Shown one piece after another: positions 44,291-52,909 of a stretch of DNA of 64,000 bases. The translations under genes and the position numbers were made by a program. The notes beneath the pieces are model-generated. The model ran no database searches. It had not been told where the DNA came from and worked only from the letters and a program-made list of their open reading frames with translations. The stretch is from Caulobacter sp. 73W (GTDB lineage Bacteria > Pseudomonadota > Alphaproteobacteria > Caulobacterales > Caulobacteraceae), in the NCBI RefSeq assembly GCF_041021955.1, contig NZ_CP158375.1, positions 3,274,501 to 3,338,500 on the forward strand. The letters run 5' to 3'. Position 1 is the first letter of the stretch; every line of letters starts with the position of its first letter.

Positions 44291-45145
44291 CTACCTCGAG
44301 GTCGGTGCGGAGGAGGGTGGGCAAAGCGTATCCATACGTCGCTGATACGCGGTCATTGGCGGTAGTCCTGCTGCTGTCCGCCGGGCTTCAAGCTGAGCTT
44401 CGTCCTCGATCGGATTTGCGAGCCAACGGCCTCCATTGCACCGCCCCTGCGTTCCATGGCGCTGAGGCCGACCTTCGCGCACTGCTACCCGATCCCAGAG
44501 CAGCGCGTAGGCGCCTCGTTCGACGTCGCCTGTGGCGGCCAGCGGCGCCATGAGGTCCAGCATCGCCTTCTGGAAAGCCGGATCGCGGTCCGCGTGCTGA
44601 ACAAGCAACCAGGCGGCCCCGGCCGCTCGGTCGCCGTCTACGGATTTGAGAAACCAGCCTCGAGTGGCGACCTGGGCCTTCAACCAGCGTGTGTTGTCTG
44701 CGTCGAGCCCGCATTCCAAAGCGCCTGCGGAGCTATAGGCATACTGCTTCGCCCGGACCGAAAGACCCGCAGCCCAGGACTCGTTTCGCAGAGCCGCCGT
44801 CAGATGCGTCCGAGAGAAAGCATCTCGCGCGGCCCTCATCAGGAGCTCGCTCACGACTGGGTCGGGATTGCCACGTGAAGCGGCGGCATATTCGGCTGCG
44901 CCCTTGTAAGGCGACGGTAGCGGCGTTCCAGCGTCGAGCGCGTCTCTCATCCGCTCAATCTCTTGGCGCGCTTTCTCACCACTCTCAAAATCTGTCTGAG
45001 CCGACGGATCATTGTCCAGTGCAATGAAGCGTATCCGAGCGAGCTCACGGGCTTCAGCCGCTGATTTCGCGCAAATAGTCATATAGCTTGCCGGCGCCGG
45101 AGGCGTGGCGGCCAGCTGCAAGGCGGCGGCGAGATGGATCAGCAT
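44291..45145 (-). CDS. Exported DUF6624-like protein, copy 2
   Basis: This 284 aa protein has a signal peptide (LIHLAAALQLAATPPAPA). It contains AAWLLVQHADRDPAFQKAMLDLMAPLAATGDVERGAYALLWDRVAVREGRPQRHGTQG, clearly related to copy 1. The ATG at 45145 has GGGGAG five bases upstream. A TTG at 45163 is also in frame. The two copies look like an old tandem duplication. Confidence 0.75.
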   Translation of the reverse strand: MLIHLAAALQLAATPPAPASYMTICAKSAAEARELARIRFIALDNDPSAQTDFESGEKARQEIERMRDALDAGTPLPSPYKGAAEYAAASRGNPDPVVSELLMRAARDAFSRTHLTAALRNESWAAGLSVRAKQYAYSSAGALECGLDADNTRWLKAQVATRGWFLKSVDGDRAAGAAWLLVQHADRDPAFQKAMLDLMAPLAATGDVERGAYALLWDRVAVREGRPQRHGTQGRCNGGRWLANPIEDEAQLEARRTAAGLPPMTAYQRRMDTLCPPSSAPTSR

Positions 45146-45334
45146 TAGAGCTCCCCGGAACAAGCATCGCCATAACGAGCAGCCCGGTTGTGGCGGATCG
45201 AGGGCGCCGCGTGAGGCTACCTATGCGGGAGTTGCCCATTGGCAGTGTAAGATCCGAGTGGCGGGTTCAATGCAATTGTTCTGAGCGTTACCGCTTCAGC
45301 CGCGGCTCTCGGAAAAGCCGGACGGGGCAGGATC

Positions 45335-47517
45335 CTATGGTGTCGCGCCTCCCGCCAGGCTGAGCGCCACTTCGAGCTGCTCGTCCTGGCCGGAGCGGAA
45401 GCCCGCCACGGTGCGAGAGACTGGATGGGTGGGAACGATCCCGATCCCATGATGGCGTGAGCCATCCTGCTTCGTCACCCGAAGGCCGGTGTAGGTGAGC
45501 GTGTAGCCGCCCGGAAGCGGCAGAGGATTTACGTCACCGTTCGTGCCCGCGGTAGGCTCTCCGACAATCGGGCCAAGGCGCTCGCCTTCCACAACGCCGA
45601 GAATGCTTTCGGCATAGCTGATGGCCCTGCCGTCAGTCATGAAGATCAGCTTGCCGCTTAGGCGGCTCCCCTGCGCTGGGATGGTCCAGCCTTCATCGAT
45701 CCAATCGAAGGCGTGATCCGGGCGAGTGACCAGCGGCACCTCCATTTTCGCGGACTTGATAGTTCGATCACTCATCGCATTGAGTAAGCCGCGAGGCACC
45801 CGAGGATAACCGCGCACGTCAAAAATGACGGCCTCGGCCTGGGCCAGCTTGGGCAAGGCTGCGCGATACGCCGCGGCATCGGCGCGCGTCAGGTCCACGT
45901 ACGCGACCCCGGGCTTCAGCTCGGTGATCGACGGCGGCCGGTCAGAAGGCTCGAGCTCACCTGCTTGCAGGTTCCGTATGACCGTGATGGAGAATGCGGA
46001 GCCGTCGACGCGGACGCCCTCAAGCAACATCGGACCGGGCTTTCCGCTGCGGATCTTCGCCAGCGCCCGCCAACGCCTCCATTGAGCGGTGGCGCCCGCC
46101 GACGATGCGATAGCTTCGTCCATCAACTCGGAGGCGGCGCGTCCATCGATGCGGCGGATCACATCGCCGCGGCCTGAGGTCCACCCCGGGACGCGTTGTG
46201 CTGACAACCAGCCGATCCTCGATCCAAGCGAACCATACGGGAGCGAATGCCGATCGAGGCTGCGGCCCGCCGACAGAGCCATGGCCATCGTTGAGAGCGA
46301 CGACGAGTTCGATTGAGCACCTGCGTGAACGCCTCCGCGTCGCGCGCCTCGGATGCCTCGCGAAGACTGCGTTCAAGCTGCTCGAGCCAGTCCGTGTCGA
46401 CCTGTTCGAAGTAGGGATAGAAGTGCTGCGGCACGTTCCAGGCGATGATGACATCGGCGATCCGCGTGATCCGATCGTCACCCGTCGGCCGAAAGCCGTC
46501 CGGCTTTTCGAGACGAACCGGTCCGATCGCGCTTGGAGGGACATTGCCAAGCGGCATGCTCAGGCGAAGGCCGCCCGGCAGGTCGGTCGCGAACATTTCC
46601 GCCTTCGACACGACTTCGGTATGGGTCTCGTACACGGTCTTTCTGGCCGCCGACGTCTGCGGCCCCAGGCCCCGATGACGAAACCGCACGCGCTCGCCCG
46701 GAGCCAATTCCTGAGATGGTGCGCGTGTTGAGGCGGGCCAGACTTTCACTTCCGGCGCAAATGGCCTGAGCACCTTCTGGATCGCGGCGGCAAGCTGGCC
46801 GACCGACCGTGCGTCTTGTACCGCGAGCACGCCGGCAAGGGCGAGGCTGTCCCAGTCGGCGCCAGCAGCTGTCGGTTGAAAGTACCTCGCATAGCCGTAG
46901 GCGCGCCCGAAGGCGGCGAGGTTGATCGTCTCCTGCTTACTCAAAGTCCGGGCGGCCTCGGCGCCGACGCCACTCGCTCCGAGATCGCGCAGTTCGTAGG
47001 CGTCGGCGAAGACGTCGCCGGCGCCCTGAAGCAGAAGCCCGACGACGATCTGGTCTGCGTCCACCGGCACCTCGGCCTCGATCTCGTAGGGCTTCCATTC
47101 GACCGAGGCGACGGGCCGATCGAGCATGTTGTCGTTGAACACCGCTTGGCCCTTGGCGTCGATCCGCAGCCAAAGACCCGCGCTGCCGGCTGAAGGGCGG
47201 GGTACTCGCGCCAATGCGCGCAGCGCGACGCGGCGCCCGCGATAGGGTACGGCGGAGATGACTTGGCTCACCCGTCCGAAGCTGGCGTTGGAATTCGCCG
47301 ATCCGGCGAAGGACAGGCGCACTGATCGCGCATCCTTGCCGGGATCCTGGCCTGTCACCTCGGCTGTGTATCCGGCGCCGAACGCGCGCCAGGGGGCTGA
47401 TGGCGGCGCACCCGCCTTGTCCGTTTCAAAGCCAGGGTTAGCGATCTGGCCGGATGCGGCGGTCGCGCCGCACAGGGCGAGGAGAAACCATATCCAGGTC
47501 AGGATGAAGCGCGGCAC
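45335..47517 (-). pseudogene. S41-family peptidase, interrupted by two frameshifts
   Basis: An exported S41 (C-terminal processing type) peptidase is spread over three frames. Frame 1 (47517 to about 46313) has a signal peptide (ILTWIWFLLALCGATAASG) and the N-terminal domains. Frame 2 (about 46313 to 46185) reads IELVVALNDGHGSV. Frame 3 (to 45335) carries the PDZ-like GRGDVIRRIDG, the catalytic Ser region GRAISYAESILGVVEG and GEPTAGTNGDVNPLPLPGGYTLTYTGLRV. Removing one A from the AA at about 46313 joins frames 1 and 2. The second break is in CCCCGGG at 46183-46189. This may be a decayed gene or assembly indels. The GTG at 47517 is the likely start. Confidence 0.75.
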
Positions 47518-47726
47518 TGGCAGCCCCGAACACACGATCGATGCGCTATCGGTGGCGGGCGACGACCACAAGTCAAGATTGTGTGGGGCGCGGCCTGCAC
47601 GAAATGAGATATGGTTCGATTTCGACGTCGCCTGAGGCGCAGCCATCCGTATCTTCTGCGGGCGCCGGTTTGGGATCCGGTTGACACGCTCACTGCGACG
47701 GGGCGTCAGGCCAAGTTCGGAGATGC

Positions 47727-47900
47727 ATGTTGCCCGACAAGCAAGTTCTATGGGTCCTTTTCAGCGCCGCTCTGGTGGTCGCCTTTGCGCTGATTGCGTG
47801 GTCCGTAGTCAGGAACGAACCGGTGCTGATCGCTATCGCCACTGGAGCCGTCGTTGCTTCCGGCTGTGCGCTCGTTGCCGGTTCGCGACCAGAACGATGA
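47727..47900 (+). CDS. Small two-helix membrane protein (57 aa)
   Basis: GGAG at 47719-47722 precedes an ATG. The 57 aa product has two clear membrane helices (VLWVLFSAALVVAFALIAWSVV and PVLIAIATGAVVASGCALVAG) and a short charged tail. No family is recognised. The clean Shine-Dalgarno and the helix pattern support a real gene. Confidence 0.6.
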   Translation: MLPDKQVLWVLFSAALVVAFALIAWSVVRNEPVLIAIATGAVVASGCALVAGSRPER

Positions 47901-48338
47901 GCGGCGGCGATCGGCCCGTTGCTGCGGATAGGTATGTCAGCTTAAGGCCGTGAAGCCGCTGGTTGACTACCGAACTCGGCTCATAGCTTCCGTTCGGAAG
48001 GTCTGCTTGCTGGAGGCCGGCACAGGGGTAGCAGGGCGTTGGCGTTGGCGTTGGCGTTGGCGTCGGCGGCGGAAATCTGGCACCAATCCGTCGCGTGCTT
48101 CATCCAGTCTGCTGCTGGATCGCGTTCAACCGCGAGCGCAAAGATCCGGAAATGACTATCGGGTGCGCAGGGCGTATCGGAGACGTATTTAGTCCGCAAA
48201 GTAGATCTAGTTGGGCGTCTCGCGCATCCGCGCGACCGCGCTCTACGGTGCCAGCTATCCGAACGCCCCCGAGCCCCCGCGGCCTCGGCCCTGCAGCTGA
48301 CGATCGCTGACGCAAGCTTCTCGGCGTTTGAAGTAGGT
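47901..48338. other. No convincing gene; tandem repeat inside
   Basis: These 438 bases hold no frame that looks coding. The only structure seen is the GGCGTT repeat at 48035-48064. A minus-strand frame across the region gives a low-complexity Ala-Asn run that simply reflects the repeat. Confidence 0.45.
48035..48064. repeat. GGCGTT hexamer tandem repeat
   Basis: Four perfect copies of GGCGTT and a fifth with one change (GGCGTC) are followed by GGCGGC. It is a short microsatellite in non-coding DNA between two gene groups. Confidence 0.85.
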
Positions 48339-49064
48339 CTAAGGCCGAAAGTCATAGTATCGGATGACCTGATCACGAGCTAGCTTAGCAGCTTGGATGG
48401 TATCCATATTAGACATAACGACCCAGTACTCGCGACGAGGCATCGACCTCGACTTCACAATTTCAATCTGGGTGTATACGTTAAGCATTCTCGTTATTAT
48501 GGAAAGAACGGGGCGCACTTCATCTGCAATGATATTGAAAATCATGATTGCGCCGGATTCCGACGCCCGCTTTATTTCATCTATAAGTTCGTCCGAGATT
48601 GCGAAATGGAAGACGTAACACGCAATTATTGCGTCAAATCGCGCTTCGGCGGTGTTGCTAGTCCGGAAGTCGGCAAGCGTTTTAGTATTTATTCCATTGG
48701 AATTGCACCATTCAATAGCTTCAACATCAATCTCAATGCTGGCATAGTTTGAAAGAGCTATATCTATCGAAATCGGAAATTTACCGCAGCCGATTTCGAG
48801 AACGGAGGAGGCTGATATCGCTTTCAAGGTGGCGATGTATGCTTGGCGCGCGCGTTTTGCGTTCGTAAATTGCACGTCGTTTGCGATGGTAACTTCGCGA
48901 AATCGGTTGATTACCGAAATTTGATCAGCGGACAATTCCGCTAGCGGTGCGGGTAGCCACAGGACATCGAGAAAGCGGTGTCCCGCGACGTTCAAAGAAT
49001 TGATGGTGTCTAGGTCTGAGCCTGTGTATCGGATAATGCCCAGCCCAATGTCTTCAGGTCCCAT
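48339..49064 (-). CDS. SAM-dependent methyltransferase, last gene of the HARE-HTH operon
   Basis: This 241 aa class I methyltransferase has SAM motif VLEIGCGKFPISIDIAL, an acidic loop IEIDVEAIEW and the motif FDAIIACYVFHF. The substrate is unknown. The gene is visibly more AT-rich than its surroundings, pointing to transfer. Its start overlaps the end of the deoxyribosyltransferase-like gene by 11 bases. Confidence 0.8.
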   Translation of the reverse strand: MGPEDIGLGIIRYTGSDLDTINSLNVAGHRFLDVLWLPAPLAELSADQISVINRFREVTIANDVQFTNAKRARQAYIATLKAISASSVLEIGCGKFPISIDIALSNYASIEIDVEAIEWCNSNGINTKTLADFRTSNTAEARFDAIIACYVFHFAISDELIDEIKRASESGAIMIFNIIADEVRPVLSIITRMLNVYTQIEIVKSRSMPRREYWVVMSNMDTIQAAKLARDQVIRYYDFRP

Positions 49065-49605
49065 TGTGCTCCAGGTGGGGGTAAAGTTTCAGAAAATATT
49101 CGATGGCTGCAGCGGGCGAGTGGCTGATTATCTCTTCCGCACGCTCGCCGGCAGAAAAGCGCTGGGCTATTATCTCGCAGGCCTCCGCTAGGGTCTCAGA
49201 AAGAGCATCTGACAGGCCAAAGGCGAAGGGATGTACCCAATTTTCGAGGTCCTCCCCAAAAACGTTGGGGACTTTGGACCTCCTGTAGTGGGACTCTTGA
49301 GGTACCCAGCTAACGATCGGCTTGTCGCACATTCTTGCGAACATAAGCTCTGCGCCGACACCTATTCCTTTTTCCCGACGTAGATCGGCAAGAACCACAT
49401 CGCTAGAATATATGAGGTAAAGATCACAGCCATAGTTCGCGAAATAGTCGTTCCGCTGAATGGGCGACTTAGAAGGATTTAGTAAGACTGTGTCCGGGCC
49501 GAGCTGATCGACGATCAGGGCCTCGTCGTCCTCCGTCCAAAAGTTCGAGCTAGACCGAGAATTTGTCGAGCCCTTCTTAACGCTTCCGGAGAGATATACG
49601 CGCAT
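49054..49605 (-). CDS. Nucleoside 2-deoxyribosyltransferase-like (DrHyd) protein
   Basis: This 183 aa protein opens MRVYLSGSVKKGS and has DTVLLNPSKSPIQRND, LYLIYSSDVVLADLRREKGIGVGAELMFARMCDKPIVSWVP. That matches the nucleoside deoxyribosyltransferase/DrHyd superfamily. Members cleave or exchange N-glycosidic bonds of nucleosides or nucleotides, and some act as conflict effectors that hydrolyse nucleotides. The ATG at 49605 is chosen because the fold begins there. The frame runs to 49644, overlapping the previous gene. Confidence 0.78.
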   Translation of the reverse strand: MRVYLSGSVKKGSTNSRSSSNFWTEDDEALIVDQLGPDTVLLNPSKSPIQRNDYFANYGCDLYLIYSSDVVLADLRREKGIGVGAELMFARMCDKPIVSWVPQESHYRRSKVPNVFGEDLENWVHPFAFGLSDALSETLAEACEIIAQRFSAGERAEEIISHSPAAAIEYFLKLYPHLEHNGT

Positions 49606-49618
49606 AGTCACTCTCCGC

Positions 49619-51190
49619 TCAGAACAAATCCTGGGCGGCCTCAATAAGCTTCAGCACGGGAGCGGCGGCGCCGGCGAGCTTGCCGACGGTCGTTGCGACA
49701 CCGGTGAGCTTGTCCATCAGTGTCGCTTTATTTTCTGGAGAAGGCACCGTGGCGACGGCGGTGATCGCCGCCTGTGTTTCGGCCTTCTGCTCTGCGCTGA
49801 TGGAGGCGTCGTTCTCAAGCGCCTCGAGCAGTTCAGTCAATAGCTCTTTCTGCCCTGCCTGAGACTCGGTCATATTTCGGACCGCATTGAACGCATTGCC
49901 AGACGCGGTTCCGAAAACTTGGTTTTGCCCGGAGACAGGGCCATTGAAATTGAATGTGTTGGTCACCTGCTGAACTCCCAGGATTCTGGCCGGAATCGCG
50001 CCGTTCAAGTTAAAAAGGTCTATGGCAGAGCGATTGATATTCTCTTCCGCTTCAACTTGTCTAATTAGACCGTATAGTTTCAAGCCCTCAGACGCCGAGA
50101 TAAGCCGCTGTCGGAAATTCTTATTCGTGGAAGCTCTAAATCCTTCAAGCGCATATTCTTCATACGCCGCGTTTAATTCAGAATAGGTCGCCATATGCTC
50201 AAGAAGGCTACGCCTTACGACTTCGCTATGCTCGCGACCGTACCACTCGATCACCACTGCCGGAAGGCCGATATTGAAAGATGATCGCAGCCCGATGGCT
50301 AGGCCGTCGCGAGCGCCGTCGTCCTCGTCCAAAATGAGATCTTGAATGAGTTCGACGTGCTCGTCTGTGAGCGTCGAGGCTTTGGTGAGAAGCCGGTTTA
50401 TCCAGCGTCGAGCCCCAGGTGCCCTCGTTTGAATGTCCGCCAACGGGACCGAGAGGTCGTCGATCCCATAGCGCGGGTTGTTCCACAGGGACCAGATCGC
50501 GTACTCGCTTACCGTTGGCGTGTCGTGCTTCTGAAGCTGCTGGACCGACGCTAGATTTGAGTTGCCCGATTTGAACAGTTTGATTGGTGCCCTTCCGTAT
50601 CCTTCCAGTAGACAAGCCCAGAGCAAGGTGAGGCTGTTGTCGACATCGATATCGATCGCAAAGCCGTTGGGCAGGTCGTCATCAGCAAGGCCAGATCGGA
50701 AAAGTTGGCCCGCCATAACCAGCGGCGGAGTAAGTTCGACTCCGGCTTCCTCGCAAATTTCTTGAACGGCGCGACCCTTTGACAGGCGACGGATCGCGTA
50801 CATCGCCCAGGTTTGGTTTTCTGGGTCCGTCTCGTTTTTCAGCACGAAATAGAGCTGCGCAGCGTCCTCCCTGACGCCGACAAGTCCAATCGCTTTGTAG
50901 GCCCAGCGGCGGATGATGGTCGGCGATGGGGCCCAGAGGAGACCTCTAACCAGGAGACGGATCGCTGCGGGCTCGCGGAGTGTCCACCCTGCTTCATACA
51001 GCGCGCAGAGGCGTTGGAGTGCGGCCTTCGTCTCTTGCGGAGCACTTGGGGGCTCAAGCTGAAGCTTAATGTAGAGCGCTAGCTCATGGCTGATGAGCTT
51101 CCTGGCGCCAAGGGCACCCCCAGGAAGAATATCACCCGATAAAGCTTTCGGCCCAGCCAAGTTCGAGGATCTTCCTAGAAGTGGGTTCAA
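49619..51190 (-). CDS. Repeat protein with a C-terminal amyloid-signalling-like motif
   Basis: This 523 aa protein is largely helical in residues 30-380, with HEAT-like pairs (IIRRWAYKAIGLVGVREDAAQLYFVLKNETDPENQTWAMYAIRRL). Residues 410-432 carry a Gly/Asn/Gln-rich segment (FNFNGPVSGQNQVFGTASGN) like the RHIM-type amyloid motifs seen at the ends of bacterial signalling proteins. An acidic helix and a short hydrophobic helix (LTGVATTVGKLAGAAAPVLKLI) finish the chain. The role may be sensing and signal transmission to a partner. Its first 59 bases overlap the HARE-HTH gene. Confidence 0.72.
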   Translation of the reverse strand: MNPLLGRSSNLAGPKALSGDILPGGALGARKLISHELALYIKLQLEPPSAPQETKAALQRLCALYEAGWTLREPAAIRLLVRGLLWAPSPTIIRRWAYKAIGLVGVREDAAQLYFVLKNETDPENQTWAMYAIRRLSKGRAVQEICEEAGVELTPPLVMAGQLFRSGLADDDLPNGFAIDIDVDNSLTLLWACLLEGYGRAPIKLFKSGNSNLASVQQLQKHDTPTVSEYAIWSLWNNPRYGIDDLSVPLADIQTRAPGARRWINRLLTKASTLTDEHVELIQDLILDEDDGARDGLAIGLRSSFNIGLPAVVIEWYGREHSEVVRRSLLEHMATYSELNAAYEEYALEGFRASTNKNFRQRLISASEGLKLYGLIRQVEAEENINRSAIDLFNLNGAIPARILGVQQVTNTFNFNGPVSGQNQVFGTASGNAFNAVRNMTESQAGQKELLTELLEALENDASISAEQKAETQAAITAVATVPSPENKATLMDKLTGVATTVGKLAGAAAPVLKLIEAAQDLF

Positions 51191-52064
51191 AATTACTCAG
51201 GTCGTTGGGTGGGGATCTGAGTGATATCCAGCGTAGATCATTTGACGAAAGCGCGGATTTTGCGGGCACGAAATCATCTGGGCAAGACAAGCCCATCACC
51301 ACATCGATATGGGGTGGTTCGCTATCCTTCATCGCAACGTAGGCGAACAGTGGCTTGACCGAGTTGGTGTAGCGAACTTGCTCGGCAGATCGCTTGTCCA
51401 GCCCAACGCCATACGCCAAGTCCCTAATACCGCTCTCGACCACGCCAAACAGAGAATCAAAAAGAATATCGAAATCGCTGCCGTAAACAACGCTGCCAAA
51501 GCCAATGCTCCGAGGTGAGAACAGCGGATCATAGTCGGGCCGAAAACGTCCCTTTCGGTATGAAAGCACCGACGCTTCCTTGTGCATAGTAAGGAAACTA
51601 TGAACGGCAATGAAGGTTTGTGATTTCCGAAGCGATTTCCAAGGAAGGTATTTGAACTTTCCCTCCCTTAGTGTCGATGCCAACAAGTCAATTTCGATCC
51701 TGCCATCCTGTTGCACATCCATTATTGCGGCGCGCGACATCGCAAGCATTAGTTCTTTCTTCAGCTCCTTCTTACGCGGTGGAGCTAGGTGAACCTTTTT
51801 ATAGGCCGCAGGGATCGACTGGTCTTCAATGAACCTGCGCAGGAAAAACACTCCTGGAGCTGTACGGAAGAAGATGCTGGCCTCGCCACTGTTGGAGATA
51901 TCCTCGCTCAGACGGGCGTGCAGTGTCTTGTGCTGCGTTGCCCCGTAGAGGTGCTGCGGGACCACGCCAGCAAGGTAGGCCCGCTCCAAAATCGCCTTCG
52001 CCGTGAGAGGCTCTCGGACGATCCCGAGAACCTGTTCAGCAAGGCGGAGGTAGGAATTGGACAT
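51132..52064 (-). CDS. HARE-HTH domain protein, first gene of the operon
   Basis: In this 310 aa protein, residues 4-75 form a HARE-HTH (YLRLAEQVLGIVREPLTAKAILERAYLAG...TLHARLSEDI...FFRTAPGVFFLR). This winged helix is found in restriction and chromatin proteins and is thought to read modified DNA. The remaining 230 residues are unrecognised, with a conserved-looking GSDFDILFDSLFGVVESGIRDLAYGVGLD. It is the first of four overlapping genes down to 48339. The 235 bases upstream show no gene. Confidence 0.75.
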   Translation of the reverse strand: MSNSYLRLAEQVLGIVREPLTAKAILERAYLAGVVPQHLYGATQHKTLHARLSEDISNSGEASIFFRTAPGVFFLRRFIEDQSIPAAYKKVHLAPPRKKELKKELMLAMSRAAIMDVQQDGRIEIDLLASTLREGKFKYLPWKSLRKSQTFIAVHSFLTMHKEASVLSYRKGRFRPDYDPLFSPRSIGFGSVVYGSDFDILFDSLFGVVESGIRDLAYGVGLDKRSAEQVRYTNSVKPLFAYVAMKDSEPPHIDVVMGLSCPDDFVPAKSALSSNDLRWISLRSPPNDLSNFEPTSRKILELGWAESFIG

Positions 52065-52299
52065 GATGTCCCAGAATTGCAGGGCCGAGTGGAAAACTTA
52101 TCATCAAAGCATTAAGCCCCGCAAAACTTGAGATTGGAGGTGCGCCTCGTCGTCTCGTAGCTAGTCGACGAACGTCGTCCGGGAACGTTCTCACGCGGGC
52201 GCGAATGTCTGGTTCATGGAGGCGCGCCAAGTTCCGCTCCTGGCGCCAGGCGGACCTCCCCGAAGCCGTATTCCGCTAAGGCGTACTGTTGCAGCGAAA

Positions 52300-52602
52300 C
52301 TAGCGACGGGGGCTCAACTCCCCAATTTCAGCGCGCCCCTTACGCTTGGCGAATAGGCACGTCAGACGCCCCTGTTGGCCCCGCATCGCACCTTGACGAT
52401 AGACGCCCTGAACGGTGGAGACCGTGTGGTCCCTAAAATCCGGCGAGTAGGCGACGACGCGCGCCTTCCGCAGGTCACCGGCCTGGGCCAAGCAAGCGCT
52501 ATCGGACCGGCGCCGCAGATCGGCCCAGGCGTTGGGAGACGAGGCGTGGGCTTGAGTGGCGGCCAAAAGGCCGATCGCGAGGCCAAGGCGGACGAGAGTC
52601 AT
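52300..52602 (-). CDS. Small exported protein (100 aa)
   Basis: This protein has a signal peptide (LVRLGLAIGLLAATQAHA) and a short basic mature part with two Cys (SACLAQAGDLRKARVV and LTCLFAKR). AAAGGA precedes the ATG at 52602. No function is known to me. The longer frame to 53205 is only P450 antisense. Confidence 0.65.
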   Translation of the reverse strand: MTLVRLGLAIGLLAATQAHASSPNAWADLRRRSDSACLAQAGDLRKARVVAYSPDFRDHTVSTVQGVYRQGAMRGQQGRLTCLFAKRKGRAEIGELSPRR

Positions 52603-52909
52603 TGGGCGATCCTTTCGTGATCGAAACGCGATTGGCGTCTTTCGTGAACGCTCAAGGGTGACCGTGGGCGCGCGGCGCGGCCGGATCATGTCCAAGACCG
52701 GGCGATGTGTTTCAGATGTAGCGCGGCCGGGGGCCTGCCTTGTCGATGGCGGGACACGGGTCGTCGAACGATTGGGGTGGGGCTTAACGCCCCGAGGTTT
52801 CAGCTGAAGTCGAACGGCGGCCAGGCGGCATCGTCCCGTAACGGGCCTGTCGTCGATTGCGGGCGCGGCGCGGTCTCCGGTTTGGGGACGTCCCGCGCCC
52901 GCCTGACCG
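52603..52909. other. Divergent intergenic region
   Basis: These 307 bases separate the small exported protein (minus) from the P450 (plus) and should contain both promoters. No gene or repeat stands out. Confidence 0.5.

Noticed and set aside
48035..48064. The hexamer repeat as a CRISPR or iteron array
   Set aside because: Units are six bases without spacers, and too few and too simple for either.
47981..48376. A 131 aa minus-strand frame with an Ala-Asn repeat
   Set aside because: The repeat comes from the GGCGTT microsatellite, and the frame overlaps the end of the methyltransferase gene.
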